Source of the DNA: Lepturacanthus savala
Lineage: Eukaryota > Chordata > Actinopteri > Scombriformes > Trichiuridae
Direction of reading: 5' to 3'
NCBI GenBank assembly: GCA_030544235.1
Contig: CM060463.1
Coordinates: forward strand, 1,774,925-1,838,924
Length of the DNA: 64,000 nt
Below are positions 11,206 to 22,460 of this stretch, piece after piece. The position numbers were made by a program, and so were the translations under genes. The notes beneath the pieces were generated by a model. The model was not told where the DNA came from. It searched no databases and saw only the letters and a list, made by a program, of their open reading frames with translations. Numbering within the stretch: position 1 is the stretch's first letter; every line of letters starts with the position of its first letter.

Positions 11206-12137
11206 TGTGTAAAAAAAACAGCCATTTGAAACCACTTTGGTTAGACACAAGCAAAGCAAGCAAAAAAAAACAATAACAACAAAACTCAGCTGCAAACCAG
11301 TCCAGTGAGAGCTGAAGGTCAAAATATCAAAAGGTCTAAAATAACTCTTAAAAGCAGTGACCCAATCCTGAGGCAACTGAGCCCTGGTTGTGCCTAGAAA
11401 TTCAGCCTATTCTGCTTTTGTACTTTTATTTTTTGCACGTGATTCAGCCAAAACGAAGACAAATATGTCTTTATTTCTTAATTCACTGGAATAAAAAACA
11501 AAACTAAAACAAGCAGATATATTAACGGAAAACATTTCATTGTTTCATTGATGCAGTCTTCTAATAGTGAGCAAAGGGGGTAAGTGAAGAGAGAGAGGGG
11601 GTTATGCAGCAATATGCAGTTGAATCATGTTTCTCTTAGATCAAGAAAAGGAAAACTGATGAAATGTTTTTCCAGATGTTTTTCTGTTTACACTCTTAGA
11701 AGTTATGCATCAATCACTCTCTCTTTCTCATCTCTTTTCTCTGAAGTTTCATCTTGGCTCCTTTTTTCACTTTCTTGTGAAATCCTTAATATCAGTTTAC
11801 CAATCTTGTGGAATAACCAGTTAATTACATGAATAGTTCACATAATAACACTGTTTATGCCAGTTTTGCAGGATGAGGTGTAGTACATATCCTGTATCAG
11901 AGTGGGGCACCAAAGACTACAGGCCACAATTTAAATTGTTTAGATAACAATGTTTTAATAATTTGGGAGTGTTTTATCATATATAATGCAGCAGTGAATT
12001 TGCAGACTGCTTGTTGTACTCAATGCAGTAAGAGGACACCAAAACCTGTCAAACAACAGGATTCTATAATGTTGTGTAGTGTGCTTTCACACTGAAAAGT
12101 CATTTTGAACGCTCATGTCTGATCATCCAGACTTTGT
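11206..12137. other. spacer with gene 4 3' flank
   Basis: No gene recognised. 11410-11720 resembles 15370-15630 downstream of gene 5 (AAAACGAAGACAAA; TGCAGCAATATGCAGTTGAATCA), and 11870-12060 is the gene 4 copy of the group A 3' flank. Short frames here have no motifs. Confidence 0.55.
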
Positions 12138-13243
12138 TTAGAGTCTGGATGGTCTGATGCTTCCTCTTACTGAACACAGCAGGTACTTTTTCAAGTGATG
12201 TCTAAAAGTCTTGTCTCGCAGACCGTACACAATAGGACTGATAAACCTGGGGAGGATCTGAATGATAATATAACAAGAAAAGACTATGTGTACAAAATGT
12301 TTAGGGAACCGGTACAACAGAGCCTTTATCAACTCATGGGCCACATAGGTTAACATACACAATATTAACTGAAAGCCATGCAGCAGAATTGTATTTCTGG
12401 CCTTTGTTGCATTTCCAGCAGATGATTTAGTTCCTTTTGCTGCTTTAGCAACAAAGAAAATCTTGAAGTAAGTGTAGAAGAGAGTGAGCCAAATACTAAT
12501 TAGAAAAATTATGTAAGACACGTCCCTCTTTTTCAAACTCATAGGATGATGGAACAAGTTATCTCTTTCGCAGAAAATTGTGGAATAGAATATCTGTAGA
12601 GGCTCTGTGGCAAGAAGAATAAACACATCTGGCAGTATGGAGAGTGCACTCATGGCCCAGATCCAACCTATCAGCATATATGTCCTTTTGATTGTACAGA
12701 ACCGAGCATGTTGCAGTGGTAAACAAATAGCAATATAGCACTCTACTGCCATGACGGCTAAATTTAATGGGGTGTTGAAGGTGGTGAAAACAGCAAGTGT
12801 AATAATGAGGCAACAGAGGGAAACATTAATTTTGTAGAAGATGTAAGACAGGACAAACAGGCTGATTGTTGTAGTAAGCTGGATCATATCATTCAACACC
12901 AGGTGGATGAATAAGATGTAACGAGGATTCACATAAAATACCTGAAAGAGAGAAGAAAAGAATCAGTCAGTTGAAATGTCTTTCATTTCATTTATTTCCT
13001 TTCTATAAATAATAATTATTTATGATTATTTATTCTAATTATATAATGCTGAAAGTCATTGAATAAATCACAATAATATATTCTGACCTGGTGTTTTCTG
13101 AAGGTGTGAATCAGGGTACCATTGATATAATTGATGGTAAGGCCAAGAACCAGAACAATCACATTTTTGACCACAGCTGTGCTTGAAGGGTCTCGATAAC
13201 GCAGGCCACTTGACACATTAACGCTCTCAGATGAGGAATTCAT
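12138..13243 (-). CDS. odorant receptor 131-2-like, gene 4 (group A)
   Basis: 319 aa from exons 13088-13243 (52 codons) and 12138-12941 (267 codons plus stop); intron 146 bp, donor CAG|GTCAGA, acceptor TTTCAG|GTATTT, so the first exon-two residue is Val, not Ile. The N-terminus is MNSSSESVNVSSGLRYRD. Compared with genes 1-3, TM5 and the loop after it read FKIFFVAKAAKGTKSS, and TM6-TM7 have the KHFVHIVFSCYIIIQ segment shared with gene 5. The tail stops early at RPSRL, seven residues shorter than gene 5. ECY and SPIVYG are present. No frameshift. Confidence 0.9.
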
Positions 13244-13805
13244 GGAGATGAATTAAAGATCCCGGAAGTCTCTGTAACAGAAGAGCATTAAGTTATGTGA
13301 TAATATTATGTTTAGTTTACCTCTGCAAATGTTTTCTTCTTGCCAAAAGCCTTCATACTACAGATACATTATGAGCATAATATATAACATCTGTATATTC
13401 CTCATAGCAGAATGCAATTATGAGAAGAATAACATAAATCTACAACAAATCAATGTAGCCTGATTTTTTATATTATAGGATTCCATCCAAAACACTAACA
13501 ATTGCTTGAATCATATGCATTTTATGATTTAACTAACCTTACAACCAGTAGATAATTTATGTAAGGGAAGTACGAGTGAAACAAAAAAGCATGGACATGA
13601 AAGTAACTCTACCATGTTAATATTTATTCCTTTTAAATGAACAACTTTCCACTGCTTTAAAGCACTATTTAGTTATTGAATTGCATTAGAGATATATGCT
13701 AAAATAAGGAGAGACAAAATTGATTATTATTACAAAAACACACATAATATCAAAGCATTACAATACTGTAAAATATATTAACTACTACGTTAACAATATA
13801 ATCAC

Positions 13806-13868
13806 CTCAGTGCAATTCACTCTCCACTTTGGAATTAGTCTGAACTCAGTTTCGTGGCTTTATATTAA
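13806..13868 (-). promoter_or_regulatory. TATA box and leader exon, gene 4
   Basis: Minus-strand CTTAATATAAAGCC (TATA near 13858-13868), then ACTGAGTTCAGAC and a shorter leader ending GCACTGAG|GTGATT (exon edge 13806). The leader has lost about ten bases relative to genes 1-3. Confidence 0.6.
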
Positions 13869-13879
13869 GTAGGATAATG

Positions 13880-14235
13880 TGTGAGCCATCCTACATGTCA
13901 GCAGTGATGTCATTGGGATATTTTGCTGTGTATGAGTTAGGAGACATCCTACCTGTAATAATTAAACAGTCAGGTGAAATAAACATGACAAAGAGAAAGA
14001 TGGCGCTCTTGTATTTGAAACATCAACTGTATAAAAATTAATGTATTGAGGTGTGAGGACATTGGTTACTTCATGATGTACAAATTTTGTAGTTTATGTT
14101 CAGCACTTTTTTGTTTGGATCTTCTAAATAAATAATGCAGGGAATTCATTTTCACTCCCTGACCATCAACCTCTCAAACTTGGACTTTTGTAGCTACTTC
14201 GGCTAAATTGTGCTAAAAGGTAATTTACTCATCCA
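13880..14235. other. intergenic, no gene seen
   Basis: Spacer upstream of gene 4. It resembles 17230-17840 upstream of gene 5 in places (TTAGGAG, TTGTTTGGATTTTCT-like stretches), so it belongs to the duplicated unit. No coding sequence recognised. Confidence 0.5.
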
Positions 14236-14454
14236 TCCATTTATATTCTACTGTTGGACCAGATCAGGACAGCAGCCTAAGCAGAGAGGCCCAGATGTTC
14301 CTCTCCCCACCCACTTTGTCCACCTCTTCCCAGGGACCTTTGAGGTGTTATTAGGTCAGTTGAGAGACACAGTTTCTCCAGCATGTCCTTATTCTTCCCT
14401 GAGGCCTCCTGATGGAATGTGCCTGGAAAACCTCACCAGGGAGGCATCCATCTC
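14236..14454 (-). mobile_element. Rex1-like LINE 3' fragment
   Basis: Plus-strand text TGGACCAGATCAGGACAGCAGCC through CTCACCAGGGAGGCATCCA is the reverse complement of the same LINE 3' end found at 17.9-18.1 kb (GLPGEVF/GRRPRGR region). It is diverged with no open frame and abuts a SINE 3' half directly. Confidence 0.65.
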
Positions 14455-14680
14455 TGTGTCTGCGTGGGTTCTCTCTAGGTTCTCTAGCTTCCTCCCACAA
14501 TCCAAAAACATGCTGAGGTTAAATGGAGACTCTTAATAGTGCATACGTGTGAATGTGTGAGTGAAGGGTGTGTGTGTCCCACGATAGGCTGGTAACCATC
14601 TGAGGTGAATTCCTGCCTCTCGACTATAATGCGCTGCGATTGGTTCCAGCAGACCCATGCAACCTTGAGGATATAAACAA
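14455..14680 (+). mobile_element. truncated SINE, 3' half
   Basis: Matches the 3' two-thirds of the SINEs at 19.2 and 26.0 kb: GTCTGCGTGGGTT, CTTCCTCCCACAATCC, ACATGCTGAGGTTAAATGGAGACTC, GATTGGTTCCAGCAGACC. The tRNA-like 5' part is missing and the left edge joins a LINE fragment, so this is a truncated or recombined copy. Confidence 0.65.
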
Positions 14681-14765
14681 CCAATATCCATACTATATTA
14701 AATTACTATATATACTCTATAATTTACTAATAATGGCTCTTATAATCACTGATTATAAAAGGAAT

Positions 14766-15283
14766 TGTCAGGATACCTTACCTGAACTAATCTCTCTATC
14801 TCACTCTACCTGCTGGAGAGCAATAGTTTTGGACTCTATTGTTTTGATATCTATGTTTTGGTCATGTGCTTGAATCACATCCACATCCATTTAGGGCAAC
14901 TTCGTCCTTTTAGTCATTTCCCTTCATTTTGTCTATGCACCTGTGTCTCATTTTGTGTCGATTAGTTGAGTATTTAAACTTTGCCCCTTCAGTTGAGTTT
15001 TGTCAGATCGTCATAGTATGTACTGTTTGTTATCTCACTGCCGCAAGAGCCCATTCTGAAAGTCACAAGGAGAATCCTCAGTTTATTGTTTTTCTGGTCC
15101 TGAAATCTGCTTATTTTGGATTAAGTCTTCTGCCTCTTGGTCCTGTCTGTACCTGCATGCCTGCCTGCTTGCCTGTTTATGAAGCCTGCTTGCATCTGAA
15201 CTCTATTTTGCCTGCTGGACTTTGTAAATAAAACTTTTGAACTTCTCTTGATCTGCAATTGATTCCTGTTCTGAGTCGTGACA
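14766..15283 (+). mobile_element. solo LTR, 518 bp
   Basis: Starts TGTCAGGATACC and ends GAGTCGTGACA (inverted TGTCA...TGACA ends), flanked by the perfect 5-bp duplication GGAAT at 14761-14765 and 15284-15288. An AATAAA occurs near 15227, followed by a T-rich stretch. There is no internal retroelement region, so it is a solo LTR. It is a different family from the LTR at 0.8 kb, and is probably Ty3/gypsy-type. Confidence 0.85.
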
Positions 15284-15339
15284 GGAATGGCATTCTTCAT
15301 TGTCGTTGTGTACCCAGATTGAAGAAACCACAAATTTTT

Positions 15340-15788
15340 TGAATAATGCAAAATGGTAAATGAAATGTCTTTTGTACTTTTATTTTTCTGTGTGGGATTG
15401 AATGGAACTGATTCAGTTAAAACGAAGACAAACATCTTTTTTAATTTTTTAATTCACTGCAAGATACCAGATATGATATGAATGGAAAATATATAATTGC
15501 TTTAAAAAACAGGGGCTGTCTTTTAATATTGAGGGTAAAAGGCATTTCTCTATGCAGCAATATGCAGTTGAATCAGGTTCCTCTCACATCAGGGACAGGA
15601 AAACTGATGAAGCATGTGTGTCCGAACGTTAATGTATTTGTACTATTAACAATTGCACATGAATCGGTATGTCTTCCTATCATTATCACTTTTTCTTGTT
15701 TAATATCCTTAACGGTGGCAATTTTTCATCTTTCAAACAGGGGAAGCTCATAAAATTATTTTTAATTAATATTCATCCTCAGTGGCAT
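15340..15788. other. gene 5 3' flank
   Basis: No gene. Related to the flank of gene 4 (AAAACGAAGACAAACAT, GCAGCAATATGCAGTTGAATCAGG). It is the downstream part of the group A duplication unit and probably includes the gene 5 3' UTR. Confidence 0.5.
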
Positions 15789-16911
15789 TCAAATGTGTAA
15801 ATGCTTTGTTTGAGGTCTCGTTGCTCTGATGTTTCCTGTCATTGAACACAGCAGGTACTTTTTCAAGTGATGTCTAAAAGTCTTGTCTCTTAGCCCGTAC
15901 ACAATGGGAGTGACAAACCTTGGGAGGATCTGAATGATGATATAACAAGAAAAGACTATGTGAACAAAATGTTTAGGAAACCGGTACAACAGAGCCTTTA
16001 TCAACTCAGGGGCCACATAGGTTAACATACACAATATTAACTGAAAGCCATGCAGCAGGATTGTATTTCTGGCTTTTGATGCATCACCAGCAGATGATTT
16101 AGTTCCTTTAGCTGATTTAGCAGCTAAGAAAATCTTGAAGTAAGTGTAGAAGAGAGTGAGCCAAATACTAATTAGAAAAATTATGTAGGACATGTCTCTC
16201 TTTTTCAGACTTATTGGATGATGGAACAAGTTATCTCTCTCACAGAAAATTGTGGAATAGAATATCTGTAGAGGCTCTGTTGCAAGAAGAATAAACACAT
16301 CTGGCAATATAGAGAGTGCACTCATGGCCCAGATCCAACCTATCAACATATATGTCCTTTTGATTGTACAGAACCGAGCATGTTGCAGTGGTAAACAAAT
16401 AGCAATGTAGCACTCCACTGCCATGACGGCTAAATTTAACGGGGTGTTGAAGGTGGTGAAAACAGCAAATATAATAATGAGACAACAGAGGGAGACATTA
16501 ATTTTGTAGAAGATGTAACTTAGGACAAACAGGCTGATTGTTGCAGTAAGCTGGGTCATATCATTCAACACCAGGTGGATGAATAAGATGTAACGAGGAT
16601 TCACATAAAATACCTGAAGGAGAGAAGAAAAGAATCAGTCACTTAAAAAGATGTAATCTGTTTTCCATTTAATCTATTTCTTTCTTCTACTAAAAATAAT
16701 GTTATTTATTATAATTATGATAGTAATTACACAAATGACAATAATATATTCTGACCTGGTGTTGTTTGAAGGTGTGAATCAGGGTACAATTGATATAATT
16801 GATGGTAAGGCCAAGAACTACAACAATCACATTTTTGACCACAGCTGTGCTCGAAGGGTCTTGATAACGCAGGCCACTTGACACATTAAAGCCATCAGAT
16901 GAGGAATTCAT
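15789..16911 (-). CDS. odorant receptor 131-2-like, gene 5 (group A)
   Basis: 326 aa from exons 16756-16911 (52 codons) and 15789-16613 (274 codons plus stop); intron 142 bp, donor CAG|GTCAGA, acceptor CTTCAG|GTATTT. The N-terminus is MNSSSDGFNVSSGLRYQD. TM1 contains NYINCT where the others have NYINGT, and the first loop reads FKQHQ instead of FRKHQ. It is closest to gene 4 in TM5-TM7 (FKIFLAAKSAKGTKSS; KHFVHIVFSCY). The TM7 motif is TPIVYG instead of SPIVYG, unique in the array. The tail ends KHLHI. No coding defect. Confidence 0.9.
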
Positions 16912-17145
16912 GGTTTGATTTGAGGATCCTGCAATTCTCTGTAACAGAATAATATTTAACAATGTATTAATGTCATGTTTAGGTTAGCACTCCATGTTTT
17001 AAACCTATACTTTTGCCTTTGAAATGAGCAACTTTCCATTGCTTAAAATACCATTTAGTTGTTAAATTGCATTAGAGATATATGTTAAATTAAATAATTA
17101 AAAGATTACAGTAATACTGTGTGTGATCATCAAAGACATTCTCAC

Positions 17146-17210
17146 CTCAGATAGTGCACTTCAATCTCCACTTCAATGCAGTTGAACTCGGTTTGGTGGC
17201 TTTATATTAG
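17146..17210 (-). promoter_or_regulatory. TATA box and leader exon, gene 5
   Basis: Minus-strand CTAATATAAAGCC (TATA 17201-17210), then CGAGTTCAACTGC and a leader ending CACTATCTGAG|GTGAGAATG (exon edge 17146). Last member of the group A promoter type. Confidence 0.65.
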
Positions 17211-17219
17211 GTAACATGG

Positions 17220-17844
17220 TGCATAACTCCTACTAAATGTCACTAACAATATTTGGATATTCAGCTGTGGATTAATTAGGAGTCATCAATTGTCCTTTGA
17301 GAATTAAAATGGTTTGTTTGTCACAGTCAGGTGAAATAAAACATATGAAGAAATCTTATATTTCAATAGATTTTAGTGAACAATCTTACACATACAATTG
17401 CAGAATAACTAAACAACTGAAACAACATTGTCATAATTGTGCATATCTGAACCCCCTTAATCCCCTTTGTTTGAGCACAGAAACAAATTGAAAATCCACT
17501 AGGTTATTCATTTGGATCAGTTGTAACAACACTATATTGGCCTGATATTTTTGTTCAAATCATAAGATATCAATAGTAATAATAACAATAATAACCATCA
17601 GATGTTTAAAGATGAATGTTGTGAGGTCTGAGGACATGAGTGGTGTAAATTCAAGCTTGTTGAAGTCTGGATTTCTAGCTTCTGGTTGCCACCAAATGTT
17701 TTGTTTGGATTTTCTGAATAAGCAGTGCTGTGTGTGCCTTTTTCTCCCTAAACAACAAACGCTACAAACTTGGGCAAATTTTAGCTACTAATGTTGTTAG
17801 CTGCTAAATTGTGCTATAAGGAATGGTAATCCATTCATTCATCC
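17220..17844. other. intergenic, no gene seen
   Basis: AT-rich spacer upstream of gene 5, with a few stretches shared with the spacer upstream of gene 4. An AATAATAACAATAATAA simple repeat lies near 17575. No gene or RNA recognised. Confidence 0.5.
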
Positions 17845-19050
17845 ATCCATCTTCAACTGCTGGTCCAGATCAGACTTCCCTCTCCCCACCCGTCTCGTCT
17901 CGTCTTCTTCCGCTTATCCGTTCGGGTCGCGGGGGCAGCAGCTTCAGCAGGGAAGCCCAGACTTCCCTCTCCCCGGCTACTTCCTCCAGCTCTTCCGGGG
18001 GGACCCCAAGGTGTTCCCAGACCAGCCGAGAGACATAGTCTCTCCAGCGTGTCCTGCGTCTTCCCCGGGGCCGCCGCCCGGAGGGACGTGCCCGGAACAC
18101 CTCACCAGGGAGACGTCCAGGAGGCATCCTCACTAGATGCCCGAGCCACCTCAACTGGCTCCTCTCAATGTGGAGGAGCAGCGGTTCTACTCTGAGCTCC
18201 TCGCGGATGACCAAGCTTCTCACCCTATCTCTAAGGGAGATCCCAGCCACCCGGCGAAGGAAACCCATTTTGGCCGCTTGTATTCGCGATCTCTTTCTTT
18301 CGGTCACTACCCAAAGCTCGTGACCATACTCTCCCCACCCAATATGTCCAATTGTTCCCGGGGGGACACCAAGGTCAGCTGACAGACAAACTTCTTGAAA
18401 GTGTCCAGAGGAGCACAGACTCTACTCTGACCCCTTCCTGGATGAAGAGGACCAAACTATGGCCTCAGGATTGGGTCCCCCCCCTCAATGCCCTGGCTGC
18501 AGCTACAAATTCTGTCCATAAAAGTGATGAACAGAATCTTTGACAAAGAACAACATTGTCCCACCCTCACCAGGCACAAGTCCAAATTTCCAAAGACACC
18601 AGATGGTTAGGGGGTCTGATACCCCATACTCCTGAAGCACCCCCCACAGGACTCTCTGAAGGACAATGGTTGACACGCCTTCTCCTTGTCCACACTGGTT
18701 GGGCAAACTCCCATGCCCCATCCAGGACTGCACTAAGGGTGTAGAGATGATCCCCTGTGATTGGAGCACACCCTCCAATCCTCTTTGTTAAAGTGGGGAA
18801 TCACCACTTTGGTCTGCCAATCCAGAGGCACTGCCCTGATATCCAAGCAATGCTGCAGAGTCATATCAATCAGTAAGCCCCACAACATTCTGAGCCTTGA
18901 GGAGCTCCAGGCAGATCTCATCCACCCCTGGTGAAGGAGCTTTTTAATCAACTCAGCCCTAGAGGTAGGAATGTCCACCACTGTGTCTTCAAACCCTGCT
19001 TCCTCAGTGGAAGGCATGATTGTGGGATTAAGGAGGTCTTCAAAATACTT
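17845..19050 (-). mobile_element. old degenerate Rex1-like LINE (host of nested copy)
   Basis: Older minus-strand LINE in two parts, 17845-17879 and about 18341-19050, separated by a younger insertion. Degenerate reverse-transcriptase pieces are readable: DWQTKVVIPHF and RVCSNHRGSS (18733-18830), and RVLWGVLQEYGVSDPL (about 18630-18700). CATCCATCCATC at 17840-17850 is the reverse complement of a GGATG-type 3' tail. Frameshifts and deletions make it dead. Rex1/Babar assignment is from general resemblance. Confidence 0.7.
17892..18328 (-). mobile_element. young 5'-truncated LINE nested in older LINE
   Basis: This 437-bp insertion is bounded by a perfect 12-bp duplication CTCTCCCCACCC at 17880-17891 and 18329-18340. 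On the minus strand it carries an intact frame for the C-terminal end of LINE ORF2, with blocks RIQAAKMGFLRRVAG, SQLRWLGHLVRMP, RTRWRDYVSRLVWE and LLKLLPPRP. It is GC-rich, unlike its surroundings, and keeps its frame, so it is the most recent LINE insertion in the window. It lacks the catalytic reverse-transcriptase core. Confidence 0.85.
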
Positions 19051-19170
19051 TAAAATAAAAAATGTACTGATGTTCTAAAAAACAACTCCACCATATAAAC
19101 CTGGAATATGAGTGTAACATTTGACCAGTGTTAAGCAGAACACAGAATATTGTCTAATATAATTACTATG

Positions 19171-19521
19171 GGGGCGACACGGTGATGCAGGGGTTAGCGC
19201 TGTTGCCTCACAGCAAGAAGGTCGCAGGTTCAAGACCTCCTTGGGTCCTGGGTCTGGGACCTTTCGATGTGGAGTTTGCATGTTCTCCTTGTGTATGCGT
19301 GGGTTTTCACCAAGTACTTCGGCTTCCTCCCACAGTCCAAAAACACGCTCAGGTTAATTGGCGACTCTAAATTGCCTGAATGTGTGAGTGAATGGTGTGT
19401 GTGCCCCATGATTGGCTGGCAACCATCTGGGGTGTATCCCTGCCTCTCGCTGTAATGCTCTGGGATAGGCTCCAACAGACCATGTGACCCTAATGAGGAA
19501 CAAGCGGCTATAGAAGATGAG
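19171..19521 (+). mobile_element. tRNA-derived SINE, full length
   Basis: 351 bp with a tRNA-like head: A-box-like GGTGATGCAGGGG and B-box-like GGTTCAAGACC. The body has GTGGAGTTTGCATGTTCTCC and CTTCCTCCCACAGTCC, and the end is CCTAATGAGGAACAAGCGG. It is flanked by the 12-bp duplication ATAATTACTATG (19159-19170 and 19522-19533). V-SINE-like by its conserved centre, an assignment made from memory. Confidence 0.85.
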
Positions 19522-19533
19522 ATAATTACTATG

Positions 19534-19984
19534 AAATCATTAACAATTCTGTGTTAATGAAGTTACCACTTGTGTACTGTGTAGCCTCTTCCTTGGTTTA
19601 GAGAAGCACATCATTTCATCTTCCGTATGAAACTCAGCCAGCTTTAGGCAATGAACAGAACAACAGTACTGATCTTTTGTGAAATACCAAAAAAAGTGAA
19701 ATGAACAACATAATTCACACATTTCAGACCTTTATGCGTCATATTAATAGCTGTAATTTGACAATTGATATTTCAGTACAATATGTGATAGATACAAAAT
19801 ACTAGAAAATTAAATTAAGAAATGTTTGAAACACTGGAAACCATTCTGCACACACATTTCACTTATCGTTAGGGAAAAATCTTTTGTAAATAGTACTTAA
19901 GACAGGGCAGATTGCAATTGATGGTGCTGTCAGGAGCCACAATGCATTCTTTGTGAATTCACTCCTTAGCGTGGAGTGGGATTG
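19534..19984. other. spacer downstream of gene 6
   Basis: No gene recognised. It contains short minus-strand frames without motifs and probably the 3' UTR of gene 6. It has no evident counterpart downstream of gene 7, so the duplication breakpoint may lie here. Confidence 0.45.
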
Positions 19985-21591
19985 TTAGCAGAATGTGGTG
20001 CCCATGTCATTGGTACTATTTGTTTTTTTTTTCAGTATACCCAGTTTTGTTGTACACAGTAGATACCTTTTGAAGTACTGTCTGAAAGTATTGTCTCGTA
20101 CCCCGTAGGCAATAGGACTGATAAAGCGTGGAAGGATTTGGTTTATAATGAATATAACAAAGTTTATGGAAGTTACCCCTCCTGGGAACAGGTATATGAG
20201 AAATTCAGTTAACATTGGTTGTACGTATGTTATCATGCACAGCAGCACTTGAAAGCCATGAAGGAGGATAGTGTTTCTTGCCTTTTTAGCATCTGTGTTA
20301 GCAGATTTGGCCACATACAAAATTCTGAAGTAAGTGTAGAAGAGAGTTGACCAAACCACTACCAGAAAAAATATATGGGATGCATCCCTCTTCTTTACGC
20401 TGTAGGTGCTCTGAAACACACGATCCCTGACGCAGAACACTCTGCTATGTAAGAACTCCAGAGATTCAGTGGCCAAGAGGATGAAGACATCTGGCAGAAC
20501 AGAAAGTGAACTCAATGTCCATATTACACCAATTACAATATATGTTCTTTTGACTGTACATATGTAATTGTAGCGGAGGGGAAAACAGACAGCAATATAA
20601 CACTCTGTAGCCATAAAGGCCAGATTGAGAGGGGTGTTTTGTGTGGTGAAGATGGCAGGCAGGATGAGGAGGCAGCAGACAGAGACACTGATGGTGTGGA
20701 AGGTGTAGGTGAAGACGAAGAGGGTGATGCTGGTCGTCAGCTGTATCAAGTCGTTAAAAACCAGGTGGATGAAAAGGATGTAGCGAGGGTTCAACTTGAA
20801 AATCTGAATCGAAGAGGACAATGAGAAAGAGAGATAGTGTTTTGCTCAAAAAAACCTAAGGATAAAAATGCAGGTGCTCTAGAAGAAGGTCCTCACAACC
20901 ATGCAAGTCAAGGAAAAAAGGAAAAACAAAACTTAAAGCACTTACATAGAGCAGGGAACAAAAATGTGAGAGGAAGGTTAAAAAATGCTTTGTAAAACAA
21001 TAATTTCAAATCATAGTCACTTTAATTTCAACACAGCATGTTTGTTATTATACTGTAGCACTTTGAGATCTGCATTAAATATGAAGTGCATTAGAAATTA
21101 AATGTATTGTTATTACAATAATAAAAATGACAAATATCGTCTGGTTTCAGCTTCCCAAATGTGAGGATTTAAGCTTTTTGTGTCATGAATGAATATCATT
21201 GAGGATATCACCTTGTACTCTAAGAAATTGTAACAGGAATTGTAAGACTATTTTCTGGCATTTAATTGGAAATAATTGTTATTTGAAGCCCTAAAGCTGT
21301 TTGATCTTTCAGAGATCTGAAAGGAAGGAGGAAAGAAAAGGAAGGTAAAGATGTTTCAAACTTTCATAAACATTATATATTATTACTCCCTTTGCTATGA
21401 AAATTTTATATTTTGTAGAAAATGAATTTACACACATGATGTTTGTTGAAAGTGTGGACCATGGTGGCATTGATGTAGTTGATGGTGATGCCGAGGATAA
21501 CAACAATCACATTCTTGCCAACAGCCATAATAAATCTGTCCCGATAATTCACAGCCGGTGTCACATTTCGGTCCCCAGATGTGATATTCAT
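19985..21591 (-). CDS. odorant receptor 131-2-like, gene 6 (group B)
   Basis: 324 aa from exons 21436-21591 (52 codons) and 19985-20803 (272 codons plus stop); intron 632 bp, donor CAT|GTGTGT, acceptor GATTCAG|ATTTTC. The N-terminus MNITSGDRNVTPAVNYRD has NIT and NVT sites. Exon two opens IFKLNPRYIL, has N-D-L-I-Q in TM2, and TM3 ends M-A-T-E-C-Y with loop FPLRYNYICTVKRT. The third loop lacks the ETKSSDG insert of group A (AKSANTDAKKARN). TM7 reads SPIAYG, where its twin gene 7 has SPIVYG. The tail is basic then polar, ending MGTTFC. An intact duplicate of the gene 7 unit. Confidence 0.88.
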
Positions 21592-21721
21592 GTCAGTTCT
21601 TATTTTGTTCAAAAACAAAAAAACACATCATATAAGAACAAAATACAGTGAATATCATTTAAACATAACATTCTCATCATTTCTATGGAATAAGTATTCA
21701 ATTGAAGCAAACAATACTGAC

Positions 21722-21800
21722 CTCAGATAATTAATTGTAATCTGAAGACGAATCTACCATAGGACTTTGCTATTGCCAAAGATGTATTAATTATATAGCA
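21722..21800 (-). promoter_or_regulatory. TATA box and leader exon, gene 6
   Basis: Minus-strand TGCTATATAATT (TATA near 21790-21800), then CTTTGGCAATAGCAAAGTCC and a leader ending TTATCTGAG|GTCAGTATTG (exon edge 21722). The block is nearly identical to that of gene 7 and differs from groups A and C. Confidence 0.6.
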
Positions 21801-21818
21801 GGTCATGTGAGTCACCTC

Positions 21819-21820
<2 letters not shown>

Positions 21821-21875
<55 letters not shown>
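21821..21875. repeat. (TG)n microsatellite
   Basis: About 55 bp of TG repeat just upstream of the gene 6 TATA box. The gene 7 copy sits at the same place but is longer. Confidence 0.95.
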
Positions 21876-21878
<3 letters not shown>

Positions 21879-21879
21879 A

Positions 21880-22460
21880 TGTAGTAAACAGATTTTCACC
21901 AAATGAAGTAGGTAACGCTTTTTTTTTTCAACTTGGCTAATGCTACATGAAGCCATAGCATAATGCCAGGCACTGAAGCCATGTCACTGGAGCTGGAACA
22001 CAGGCTGCTGTTGAAGCTGTTGTAGTGGGCAAATACACAGTCTATAGTACTAGAGTTAGTACTGTGACCCAGATTTATATTCAGACATGCAGTGAAGTGA
22101 ATCAAGGTTCAGTCATTTTCTCCTACTCTACTTTGTAGAGATAATATTAGTAATAAATATATAACTTGGTCTTTTCATGAACATAGAGTTCTCAACCTTT
22201 TGTCTGATGAGGGGCCTTTTCTGTGAAAATCAACTGGGACCAAGTGTTTGTAAAGAAAAAGAAATGAATGCACCGAGAACATTATGCTTTTTTGTATCTA
22301 AAACTACATTCTTTCTGTTGATATTCAAATTTCACATATTCATAGAACTTAATATTCTGGTGGTGTTGAAAGATCAATAAATTTGGTCAATAAAATACTG
22401 AAAGATGGCAGAATTACTGAACTACTCTGGCAGTGAAATTGCCAAAAATATGACCAGTAA
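21880..22460. other. spacer upstream of gene 6
   Basis: No gene. 21990-22160 (GGAACACAGGCTGCTGTTGAAGC, then AGACATGCAGTGAA) is duplicated at 25040-25215 upstream of gene 7, marking the right part of the group B duplication unit. The remainder is AT-rich without recognised features. Confidence 0.55.

Noticed and set aside
17870..18307. 145-residue Arg-rich protein as a host gene
   Set aside because: It is the C-terminal end of LINE ORF2 within a truncated insertion bounded by a target duplication.
20639..20824. Acidic plus-strand frame (GEDGRQDEEAADRD type) opposite TM2-TM3 in groups B and C
   Set aside because: Antisense of conserved receptor codons; no start context, no splice signals and the same composition in every copy.
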